DNA of 64,000 bases, taken from assembly GCF_004028235.1 (NCBI RefSeq), contig NZ_CP035037.1, positions 1-64,000 of the forward strand. Reading direction: 5' to 3'. The DNA is from Leucobacter muris. Its GTDB lineage: Bacteria; Actinomycetota; Actinomycetes; Actinomycetales; Microbacteriaceae. Shown here one piece after another: positions 37,893-45,647 of this stretch. The position numbers and the translations under genes are program-made. Numbering within the stretch: the first letter of the stretch is position 1; every line of letters begins with the position of its first letter. The notes below the pieces were generated by a model that was not told the origin of the DNA, ran no database searches, and saw only the letters and a program-made list of their open reading frames with translations.

Positions 37893-40117
37893 CCGAGATC
37901 CACCCCCGCCACGGCGCGTCCCCCGCAGCGGAGACGCCTCCGCGTCGCCGCGTGCCGCGCTGGCTGCGGGTGCTGCTGCCCGCGCTGCTCATCCTCGTGT
38001 GGTTCGCCGGCGCCGGCGTGGGAGGTCCATACTTCGGCAAGGTGAGCGAGGTCTCCTCGAACGACCAGACCTCGTACCTGCCCGAATCGGCCGACGCCAC
38101 TCGCGTGCAGGAGCGGCTGGGCGACTTCAGCGAGCAGAACGCCATCCCGGCGGTCGTGGTCTTCGCGGGCTCCGAACCTCTCACCGACGCGCAGGTCGAG
38201 CGGTTGCAGACGGCGGTCGACGATCTGACGAGCATCGACGGTGTGCTGCCTGACGCTTCGCCGATGATCCCGTCCGACGACGGCCTCGCGCTCGAGGTTT
38301 TCGTGCCCGTCGACGGCTCGTCCGAGGTGGGCGATGTCGTCTCGGAGATGTCGGATCGGCTGCGGGCGGCGGCCCCCGCAGGCGTCGAGTCGTTCGTGAC
38401 GGGCCCGGCGGGCTTCACCGCCGATCTCGTCGAGGCCTTCTCCGGCATCGACGGCATCCTGCTGCTGGTGGCGCTCATCGCGGTGTTCATCATCCTCATC
38501 GTCGTGTACCGCTCGTTCCTGCTGCCCATCGCGGTGCTCGCGACGAGCCTGTTCGCGCTGACCGTCGCGCTGCTCGTCGTGTGGTGGCTCGCGAAGGCCG
38601 GGGTGCTGCTGCTCAGCGGCCAGACGCAGGGCATCCTCTTCATCCTCGTGATCGGCGCGGCCACCGACTACTCGCTGCTCTACGTCTCGCGCTATCGCGA
38701 GGAGCTGCGCGTGCAGCAGGACAAGTGGACGGCGACGATGCGAGCGATCCGCGGCTCGTTCGAGCCGATCCTCGCGTCGGGCGGCACCGTGATCGCCGGC
38801 CTGCTCTGCCTGCTCTTCAGCGACCTGAAGTCGAACAGCTCGCTCGGGCCGGTGGCGTCGATCGGCATCGTCTTCGCGATGCTCTCGGCGCTGACGCTGC
38901 TGCCGTCGATCCTCTTCGCCTTCGGCCGCGCGGGGTTCTGGCCGAGGCGGCCGAAGTACGAGCCCGAGGTGGTGGCGGCCGAGGGCGGCGTGCCGTCGAA
39001 GGGCCTGTGGCCGCGCGCGGGGCGCCGCATCCGCAGGAGCCCGCGCGCGATCTGGATCGTCACGGCGGTGGTGCTGCTGATCGGCGCGGCGGGTGTGACG
39101 CAGCTGCAGGCGCAGGGGGTGCCGCAGTCGGATCTCGTGCTCGGAGCGTCGGAGGCGCGCGATGGGCAGGCGGCGCTGGGCGAGCACTTCCCGGGGGGAT
39201 CGGGGAGCCCGGTGTCGGTGCTGGTGGCCGAGGACCAGCTGCAGGCGGCGGCCGATGTGCTGCTCGACAGCGCGGGCGTCGACGGCGTGGCGGTGCTCAG
39301 CGCCGACTCGCCCTCGGGCACGGCTCCCGTCACGGCCGAGGGGATCACCGCCTTCGGCCCGCCGGGTACGCCTGCGCCCGAGCCGACCGTGGCGAGCGGC
39401 GAGGTGCTGCTGCAGGGCACCCTCTCCGACGCGGCCGATTCGGCGGCCGCGGAGCAGACGGTGCGAGATCTGCGGGCGGCGTTCGCGGCCGACGGGCCGG
39501 AGGCGCTCGTAGGCGGGGTGACGGCGACGGCGATCGACACGAACGACGCCTCGATCCACGATCGCGCCCTCATCATCCCGATCGTGCTCGCGGTGATCCT
39601 CGTCATCCTCATGCTGCTGCTCCGGTCGATCGTGGCCCCGGTGCTGCTGGTGCTCACCACGGTGGTGTCGTTCGGCACGGCGCTCGGGGTGTCTGCGCTC
39701 GTGTTCGACGGGATCTTCGAGTTCCCCGGAGCGGATCCCGCGGTGCCGCTCTACGGCTTCGTGTTCCTCGTGGCGCTCGGGATCGACTACAACATCTTCC
39801 TCGCGACGAGGATCCGAGAGGAGTCGCTGCGGCACGGCACGAGGGAGGGGATCATCCGCGGCCTCTCGGTCACCGGAGGGGTCATCACGTCGGCCGGCCT
39901 GGTGCTCGCGGCGACGTTCGCCGCTCTGGCGGTGATCCCGATCCTCTTCCTCGCGCAGATCTCGTTCATCGTCGCCTTCGGCGTGTTGCTCGACACCTTC
40001 GTCGTGCGGGCGCTGCTCGTGCCGGCTCTCATGTACGACATCGGCCCGGCGGTCTGGTGGCCGTCGAAGCTGAGCCGGTCGAGCGGGGGTGCTGCGCCCG
40101 TGAGGGCGCGCGGCTGA
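37889..40117 (+). CDS. MMPL-family RND transporter
   Basis: A 742-residue RND-superfamily protein with two MMPL halves. Each half has a helix, a large outer loop, then five to six helices (first set about 190-350, second about 545-720). GAATDYSLLYVSRYREE and ALGIDYNIFLATRIREE are the paired helix-4 motifs with the proton-relay Asp-Tyr. An MmpL gene (cg0722) is also part of the Corynebacterium glutamicum crt operon, so export or membrane placement of the carotenoid or a lipid partner is plausible but unproven. It overlaps the preceding gene by 4 bp and ends the operon. Confidence 0.93.
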   Translation: MTEIHPRHGASPAAETPPRRRVPRWLRVLLPALLILVWFAGAGVGGPYFGKVSEVSSNDQTSYLPESADATRVQERLGDFSEQNAIPAVVVFAGSEPLTDAQVERLQTAVDDLTSIDGVLPDASPMIPSDDGLALEVFVPVDGSSEVGDVVSEMSDRLRAAAPAGVESFVTGPAGFTADLVEAFSGIDGILLLVALIAVFIILIVVYRSFLLPIAVLATSLFALTVALLVVWWLAKAGVLLLSGQTQGILFILVIGAATDYSLLYVSRYREELRVQQDKWTATMRAIRGSFEPILASGGTVIAGLLCLLFSDLKSNSSLGPVASIGIVFAMLSALTLLPSILFAFGRAGFWPRRPKYEPEVVAAEGGVPSKGLWPRAGRRIRRSPRAIWIVTAVVLLIGAAGVTQLQAQGVPQSDLVLGASEARDGQAALGEHFPGGSGSPVSVLVAEDQLQAAADVLLDSAGVDGVAVLSADSPSGTAPVTAEGITAFGPPGTPAPEPTVASGEVLLQGTLSDAADSAAAEQTVRDLRAAFAADGPEALVGGVTATAIDTNDASIHDRALIIPIVLAVILVILMLLLRSIVAPVLLVLTTVVSFGTALGVSALVFDGIFEFPGADPAVPLYGFVFLVALGIDYNIFLATRIREESLRHGTREGIIRGLSVTGGVITSAGLVLAATFAALAVIPILFLAQISFIVAFGVLLDTFVVRALLVPALMYDIGPAVWWPSKLSRSSGGAAPVRARG

Positions 40118-40157
40118 GCTCGCCTCGGGGAGTGCCGGCGGCTCGGGCGGTCGCACA

Positions 40158-40171
40158 GCCGGGTTCCCGGC
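40158..40171 (+). terminator. Hairpin after the carotenoid operon
   Basis: GCCGGG-TT-CCCGGC is a 6-bp perfect stem, with CTCCCCTTG after it. It is weak but the only candidate before the next promoter. Confidence 0.4.
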
Positions 40172-40236
40172 CTCCCCTTGTGGGCGCCAGGAAGCGGTGC
40201 CGCCGGGCGGGCACGATGAACCGAACGTCACAAAAT

Positions 40237-40250
40237 TGTAAACCTTTACA
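40237..40250. promoter_or_regulatory. LacI-type operator O1
   Basis: TGTAAA-CC-TTTACA is a 14-bp palindrome, perfect apart from its two central bases. It lies about 19 bp upstream of the -35 box. Its centre is 65 bp from that of O2, compatible with looping by a LacI-family tetramer or two dimers. Confidence 0.75.
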
Positions 40251-40268
40251 TTTGAGGCCGGACGAGCC

Positions 40269-40297
40269 TTGACTCCTGCCGAATGAGTGCGTACTGT
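40269..40297 (+). promoter_or_regulatory. Sigma-70-type promoter of the uptake/catabolic operon
   Basis: TTGACT (40269-40274), exactly 17 nt, then TACTGT (40292-40297). It is the best -35/-10 pair in the window and is bracketed by two palindromic operators. Confidence 0.8.
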
Positions 40298-40301
40298 CGC
40301 A

Positions 40302-40315
40302 TGTACACGTTTACA
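40302..40315. promoter_or_regulatory. LacI-type operator O2 over the start site
   Basis: TGTACA-CG-TTTACA matches O1 with one mismatch in the left arm and has the central CG usual for LacI-family operators. It covers the expected transcription start, so binding would block initiation. Confidence 0.75.
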
Positions 40316-40348
40316 TTTCCCAGTCGTCCGTTATCAAAGGAGATCAAT

Positions 40349-41389
40349 ATGCACGACTACAGCGCTCGTTCCCCGCGACGGCCCCTCGTCGTCGGAGCGG
40401 CCCTGCTGAGCATCGGGCTGCTCGCTTCCTGTTCCTCGGCCGCCTCCGACTCCGGCGACACGGGTGACGCGGGGGGCGAGACCCAGAGCGTTGCCCTGTC
40501 CCTCGACTGGAGCACCTACGTCGCCTACCACGCCCCGTTCGCCGTCGCGGCCGAGCAGGGCATCTGGGCCGAGCACGGGCTCGACGTCACCGAGACGCTG
40601 CCGGGCGGCTCGGGCGACGCGGCGGTCGAAGTCGGCACCGCGAAGACCGACATCGCCTGGGTCGACCTCTCCACGGCCGCCGCCTCGATGCTGCAGGAGG
40701 TGCCGATCACCTCGGTCGCCAAGGTGCAGGACAAGAACGCCAGCGGCCTCACCGTGCTCGAGAGCACCACCCTCGAATCGGCCGACGACGTCGTGGGCAT
40801 GCGCATCGGGTCGACGCCCGGCGGATCGGACTCGACGCTCATCGGAGCGTTCCTGAACGCCAACGACATCGGCGAAGACGAGGTCACGATCGTCAACCTG
40901 CCCGCCAACGGCAAGTTCCCGGCGCTGATGACCGGAGAGGTCGACGCGATCAGCGGGCAGGTCTACTTCTACTCGAGCAGCGCCGAGGCCGAGGGGCAGC
41001 AGGCGCACGGCCTGTCCTTCTCCGAGATGGGTCTCAACGTGCTCGACCACGGCTTCATCGCGAACGACACGTTCATCGAGCAGAACCCCGAGGCGATCAG
41101 CAGCTTCCTCGCCGCCTACCGCGAGGCGCTGCAGATCACGATCGACGATCCCGCCGCCGCGTGCGCGACGCTCGTCGAGCGGTCCGACGGCGAGGTGCTG
41201 CAGGACTCCTGCGAGACCCAGCTGGACCTCTGGCTGCCGCTGACTACCGACCCCGCCGCGGCGAACTGGGGCGAGAACACGAGCGACGAGTGGCAGGAGA
41301 CGGTCGAGGTGCTGACCACCTACGGCGACGCGACGGGCACCCGCGATCCCGCCACGATGTTCACGAACGATCTGCTGCCGAGCGATTGA
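40349..41389 (+). CDS. ABC transporter substrate-binding lipoprotein (NMT1/SsuA-like)
   Basis: A 346-residue secreted lipoprotein with basic start, hydrophobic segment and lipobox LLASC (Cys28). The mature part is of the NMT1/THI5-like class used by NitT/TauT-type importers for nitrate, sulfonates, pyrimidine precursors and aromatics: LDWSTYVAYHAPFAVAAEQG, WAEHGLDV, and MRIGSTPGGSDSTL. The ligand is not predictable. AAAGGAG lies 6 nt before the ATG. It is the first gene after the LacI-type operators, followed 7 nt later by the ATPase. Confidence 0.92.
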   Translation: MHDYSARSPRRPLVVGAALLSIGLLASCSSAASDSGDTGDAGGETQSVALSLDWSTYVAYHAPFAVAAEQGIWAEHGLDVTETLPGGSGDAAVEVGTAKTDIAWVDLSTAAASMLQEVPITSVAKVQDKNASGLTVLESTTLESADDVVGMRIGSTPGGSDSTLIGAFLNANDIGEDEVTIVNLPANGKFPALMTGEVDAISGQVYFYSSSAEAEGQQAHGLSFSEMGLNVLDHGFIANDTFIEQNPEAISSFLAAYREALQITIDDPAAACATLVERSDGEVLQDSCETQLDLWLPLTTDPAAANWGENTSDEWQETVEVLTTYGDATGTRDPATMFTNDLLPSD

Positions 41390-41396
41390 GGGGCCG

Positions 41397-42197
41397 ATGA
41401 AACCGATCGAGATCACCTGCGAGCACGTCACCAAGCGGTATCAGGCGCGCAAGACCGAGGTCGTCGCGCTCGACGATGTGACGCTGCACGTGCAACCCGG
41501 CGAGTTCGTGTCGCTGCTGGGGCCGAGCGGCTGCGGCAAGACCACCCTGCTGCGACTGATCGGGGGCCTGGAGCCGACGACCCGCGGCAGCCTGCTGATC
41601 GACGGATCCGAGGTGAGCGACTCCCATCCCGAGCTCGGCATCGTCTTCCAGACCGACCTGCTGATGCCGTGGCGAACGGTGCTCGACAACGTTCTGCTGC
41701 AGGCCGAGGTGCGCAAGACCCGCTCCAAGCAGACGGAGCAGCGGGCCCGCGAACTGCTGGCCCAGGTCGGGCTCGACGGCTTCGTCGACAGCTATCCGAA
41801 CGAGCTCTCCGGGGGCATGAAGCAGCGCGTCGGAATCTGCAGAGCGCTGCTCCACCGCCCCCGGCTGCTGCTGATGGACGAGCCGTTCGCCGCGCTCGAC
41901 GCCATGACGCGCGACCAGATCTCCATGGATCTCTCCGAGCTCGCGGCCACCACGGGCACGACGATCGTGTTCGTCACGCACTCGATCCCCGAGGCCGTGT
42001 TCCTCTCCGACCGCATCTACGTGATGTCGCCCCGGCCCGGGCGCGTGGTCGCCGAGGTGGAGGTGGGCATGCCGCAGCCCCGGCAGCTCCACCACCGGCT
42101 GGAGGGGGCGTTCACCTCGAAGGTCGCCGAGGTGACGGAGATCTTCGAATCCCTGGGTGTGTTGAGCGGCGGACAGAGAGGAACCGGCGATGACTAG
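41397..42197 (+). CDS. ABC transporter ATP-binding protein (NitT/TauT type)
   Basis: A 266-residue importer ATPase. Walker A GPSGCGKTT near residue 42, Q-loop VFQTDLLMPW, signature LSGGMKQRV near 137, Walker B LLLMDEPFAALD and the switch His in VFVTHSIPEA are all present. The PWRTVLDNV sequence after the Q-loop is typical of the SsuB/TauB group. It overlaps the permease gene by 8 bp. Confidence 0.94.
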   Translation: MKPIEITCEHVTKRYQARKTEVVALDDVTLHVQPGEFVSLLGPSGCGKTTLLRLIGGLEPTTRGSLLIDGSEVSDSHPELGIVFQTDLLMPWRTVLDNVLLQAEVRKTRSKQTEQRARELLAQVGLDGFVDSYPNELSGGMKQRVGICRALLHRPRLLLMDEPFAALDAMTRDQISMDLSELAATTGTTIVFVTHSIPEAVFLSDRIYVMSPRPGRVVAEVEVGMPQPRQLHHRLEGAFTSKVAEVTEIFESLGVLSGGQRGTGDD

Positions 42198-43023
42198 ATC
42201 GAACGACGGCACGGTCGCCGTGCAGCTCAGGAGCACGCCTGCGCGGCGCCGCGGGAAGGCGGGATCCGGCAGCACCTGGCTGCGACGCGTTCCCTGGCTC
42301 GCCCCGGTTCTGACGCTGGTGCTGCTGGTCGTGCTCTGGGAGGTCGCGGTTCGCGCGGCGGAGATCCCGAGGTTCCTGCTTCCCGCCCCCAGCGCCGTGT
42401 GGGACTCCATGATCGAGAACTGGAACGTGCTGATGAAGCACGCCGGGGTGACGCTGCTCGAAACGATGATCGGCTTCGTGCTCAGCGTCGTCGTCGGGGT
42501 CGCGCTCGCCGTCGTCATGGTCATGTGGCCGCTCGCGGGAGCGGCGGTCTTCCCGATCCTGGTCGCCTCGCAGGTGATCCCCAAGGTCGCGATCGCTCCG
42601 CTGATGGTGGTCTGGATCGGCACCGGCGTCACCACCTCATCGCTCATCGCCTTCGTGATGGCGTTCTTCCCCGTCGTCGTCAATGCGACGCTCGGCATGA
42701 AGTCGGTGAACGACTCGTCGATCGACCTGCTGCGCTCGATGCGGGCGACGAAGTGGCAGGTGTTCCGCTTCCTGCGCTTCCCCAACGCGCTCCCGTACAT
42801 CATGACCGGCATGCAGCTCGCGGTCGCCTTCGCCATCGTCGGCGCGATCGTGGGCGAGTTCGTCGGCAGCGAAGCGGGCCTCGGCTACCTGCTGATCGTG
42901 ACGCAGGGCAACCTGCGCACCGATCTGCTCTTCGCCGCCCTGGTCGTGCTCACGGCGCTCGGGCTGCTGCTCTACTACGGGGTCGAGCTGCTCGGAAAGC
43001 TCTTCCTGCGTCGCCGGGGCTGA
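42190..43023 (+). CDS. ABC transporter permease (NitT/TauT type)
   Basis: A 277-residue inner-membrane permease with about six helices. It contains the EAA-type coupling loop near 178-200 (SIDLLRSMRATKWQVFRFLRF) and the family stretch QVIPKVAIAPLMVVW. A basic N terminus (STPARRRGKAGSG) precedes the first helix. It completes the importer with the two preceding genes. A 60-nt gap with AAAGGAA separates it from the aldehyde dehydrogenase gene. Confidence 0.94.
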   Translation: MTRSNDGTVAVQLRSTPARRRGKAGSGSTWLRRVPWLAPVLTLVLLVVLWEVAVRAAEIPRFLLPAPSAVWDSMIENWNVLMKHAGVTLLETMIGFVLSVVVGVALAVVMVMWPLAGAAVFPILVASQVIPKVAIAPLMVVWIGTGVTTSSLIAFVMAFFPVVVNATLGMKSVNDSSIDLLRSMRATKWQVFRFLRFPNALPYIMTGMQLAVAFAIVGAIVGEFVGSEAGLGYLLIVTQGNLRTDLLFAALVVLTALGLLLYYGVELLGKLFLRRRG

Positions 43024-43083
43024 CGTCCGGCACCGGCCACCGCCTCGAAGTCGCTCACCCAGAGAAAAGGAATCCCCACAGTC

Positions 43084-44601
43084 ATGCAGACATCCAACGA
43101 CCGTGCATCGACCCGGATCGACCGGACCGAGTTCCACTCCGTGCTCGACGGGCAGCAGCGGGTGGGCCCGCACCGTGCTCCCCTCGTCGACCCCGGCCGC
43201 GGCGCCGAGTGGGGCGCGGTGAGCTGGGCGATCGAGCACGTGGAGGAGGCGGTGGATCTCGCGGGCCAGGCGTATCGTGCGGGATCGTGGGCGCGAGCCA
43301 CCCGCACCGCCCGTGCGGACGTGCTCGACGCGATCGGGCGCGGCGTGCTGGAGCGCGTCGAGGAGATCGCGGTGCTGGAGACGCTCGCGAACGGGAAGCC
43401 GCTCTCCGCCACCCGCGCTGAGGTCGCCGTCAGCGCGTGCTGGTGGGAGTACTACGCCGCGCTTCTGCGCACCCTTCGCGACGAGAGCCTCGAGCTCTCG
43501 GAGAGCAAGCAGGCGCAGCTGTCCCAGGAACCGGTGGGCGTCGTAGCCCTCGTGACCCCGTTCAACGGCGCGTTCTCGCTGGGCACCTGGAAACTCGCGC
43601 CGGCGCTCGCCGCGGGCAACTCGGTGGTGGTCAAGCCGCCGCTCAACTCTCCCGCTTCGACCGTGATCCTGCAGGAGGTGATGCAGCAGGCGGGACTCCC
43701 GCGAGGCATCGTGCAGATCGTGCAGGGCGGGGCCGAGGTCGGCTCCGCGCTCGTCGAGCACCCCGGGGTGGGGATGGTGTCGTTCACCGGCAGCACCGGC
43801 GCCGCCGGCAGTGTGGGGCGAGCGGTGTCCGGGCGTCTCGCCAGGTTCGTCGCGGAGGCGGGCGGGAAGTCGGCGCACATCGTGTTCGAGGACGCCGACG
43901 TCCGCGACGCGGTGACGGCGGTCGTGCAGGGCGGCTTCTCGGGCACCGGCCAGACGTGCGTCGCCGGTTCGCGGGTGCTGGTGCACCGCTCGATCGCTCA
44001 GGAGTTCACCGCCGAGCTGCTGCGGCGGATCTCTCTGCTGCGGGTCGGCGATCCGTTCGACGCGCAGACGCACCTCGGCCCGATCGCGTCCGCCGCGCAG
44101 CACTCGAGGATCCGGGACCTCATCGACCGGGCGATCTCGGACGGGGCGCAGCTGCTCGCGGGGGGATCGACCCCGCCCGAGGTGCCCGAAGGGCTTCGGG
44201 GCGGCTACTGGGTCTCGCCGACGGTGCTCAAGGTCGACGATCACCGCGCCATGATCTGCCAGACCGAGGTGTTCGGTCCGGTGCTCGCGGTCGTCGAATT
44301 CGACGACGAGGCGGAGGCGATCGCGCTGGCCAACGACACGGAGTTCGGCCTCGCGGCCGGCTTCTGGACGCGCGATGCAGCGCGCATCCACCGTGTGAGC
44401 CGGCTGCTGCAGGCGGGAACGGTCTGGGTGAACACCTACCGCGGCATGGACTGGCAGACCCCGTTCGGCGGCTACAAGCACTCGGGCATCGGCCGGGAGA
44501 ACGGACTCGAGGGGCTGCGGGAGTTCCAGGAGACGAAGGCCGTGGTGCAGGAGTTCGGCCGGGCTGCGGATCCCTTCGGCCTCGCGCCCGCTGATCAGTG
44601 A
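43084..44601 (+). CDS. Aldehyde dehydrogenase family protein
   Basis: A 505-residue NAD(P)-dependent aldehyde dehydrogenase. The general-base Glu is in AEAGGKSAHIVF near residue 260 and the catalytic Cys in GQTCVAGSRV near 295; FTGSTGAAGSVG is the cofactor loop. The N-terminal HSVLDGQQRVG fits betaine/4-guanidinobutyraldehyde-type enzymes, but the substrate is unknown. It probably oxidises an aldehyde released from the imported compound. It overlaps the region before the next gene, whose GTG alternative start lies on its stop. Confidence 0.93.
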   Translation: MQTSNDRASTRIDRTEFHSVLDGQQRVGPHRAPLVDPGRGAEWGAVSWAIEHVEEAVDLAGQAYRAGSWARATRTARADVLDAIGRGVLERVEEIAVLETLANGKPLSATRAEVAVSACWWEYYAALLRTLRDESLELSESKQAQLSQEPVGVVALVTPFNGAFSLGTWKLAPALAAGNSVVVKPPLNSPASTVILQEVMQQAGLPRGIVQIVQGGAEVGSALVEHPGVGMVSFTGSTGAAGSVGRAVSGRLARFVAEAGGKSAHIVFEDADVRDAVTAVVQGGFSGTGQTCVAGSRVLVHRSIAQEFTAELLRRISLLRVGDPFDAQTHLGPIASAAQHSRIRDLIDRAISDGAQLLAGGSTPPEVPEGLRGGYWVSPTVLKVDDHRAMICQTEVFGPVLAVVEFDDEAEAIALANDTEFGLAAGFWTRDAARIHRVSRLLQAGTVWVNTYRGMDWQTPFGGYKHSGIGRENGLEGLREFQETKAVVQEFGRAADPFGLAPADQ

Positions 44602-44648
44602 ACGAAGACTTCGAGAAAGAGATGGATGAAGTGACTACGGAGGAGAAT

Positions 44649-45647
44649 ATGTCGACTATCGTCGTGGATTGCCTGGAGTACAGCAATCCCTCGCGCGAGC
44701 GGTTCGTCGAGTGGCGCGAGGGCGGCGTCGGCTGCGTGCACGTCACCGTCGCGGTCTGGGAGACGGCCCGCGAGACGCTGTCGGTGCTCGGCAGATGGAA
44801 TGATCTGTTCGCCGAGAACGGCGACCTGGTCGCGCTCGCCACGAGCGCCCAGGACATCCGGGACATCGTGGCCTCGGGGCGCACGGCCGTGATGTTCGGG
44901 TTCCAGAACACCGCACCGTTCGAAGACGACATCCGACTCGTCCGCGTCTTCCACGACCTGGGCGTGCGCATCGTGCAGCTCACGTACAATACCCAGAACA
45001 GCATCGCCGCGGGCTGCTGGGAGGACGACGACGCCGGCCTCTCCACCCACGTCGGGCGCCAGTTCGTGCGCGAGCTCAACGAGGTGGGCATGCTGATCGA
45101 CCTCTCCCACTGCTCGGAGCGCACCTGCCTCGACACCATCGCCGAGAGCTCGGTTCCGGTGGCCGTCACGCACGCCAACCCGCTGGAGTTCGTCGGTTCT
45201 GAGGTCGAGCTCGGCCGCCGCCCCAAGTCGTCGGAGGTGCTCGAGCAGTTGACCGCGCGTGGCGGCGTGGTGGGGCTCAGCCCCTACGTGCGGATGCTCA
45301 AGAACGGCATCCGCACCACGGAGCAGGAGTTCGTGGACATGATCAGCTGGACCGTCGATCGCTTCGGCGTCGAGCACGTGGCGATGGGCACCGACTTCTA
45401 CACCGGGTACGGAGTGGAGGCCGTGAAGTGGTGGCGCATGGGCCGTTGGGGCCGTGAGAGCCCGGTGCCGATCGATGAGAGCGCGCCTGTCGTGGAGTGG
45501 CCCGCGTGGTTCCAGTCGCCGACCGCGTTCCCCACCCTCATGGACAGCATGCGCCGCGCGGGCTTCACCGATCACGATCTCGGTCTGGTGATGGGCGGCA
45601 ACTGGCTGCGCCTCTTCGACGAGATCTTCGATCGGCCGTCGGCATGA
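44649..45647 (+). CDS. Membrane dipeptidase-like (M19 fold) protein with altered metal site
   Basis: A 332-residue TIM-barrel protein of the M19 renal-dipeptidase-like group. GGAGGAG at 44639-44645 selects ATG 44649; GTG 44598 on the ALDH stop is the alternative. Conserved stretches are VRIVQLTYNTQNSIAAGCWE, LIDLSHCSERT and PVAVTHANP, giving two of the expected metal His. The canonical HxD near the start is replaced by VDCLEYSN, and the bridging Glu position reads FQNT. Classical dipeptidase chemistry is therefore doubtful. The next ATG overlaps its stop. Confidence 0.82.
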   Translation: MSTIVVDCLEYSNPSRERFVEWREGGVGCVHVTVAVWETARETLSVLGRWNDLFAENGDLVALATSAQDIRDIVASGRTAVMFGFQNTAPFEDDIRLVRVFHDLGVRIVQLTYNTQNSIAAGCWEDDDAGLSTHVGRQFVRELNEVGMLIDLSHCSERTCLDTIAESSVPVAVTHANPLEFVGSEVELGRRPKSSEVLEQLTARGGVVGLSPYVRMLKNGIRTTEQEFVDMISWTVDRFGVEHVAMGTDFYTGYGVEAVKWWRMGRWGRESPVPIDESAPVVEWPAWFQSPTAFPTLMDSMRRAGFTDHDLGLVMGGNWLRLFDEIFDRPSA

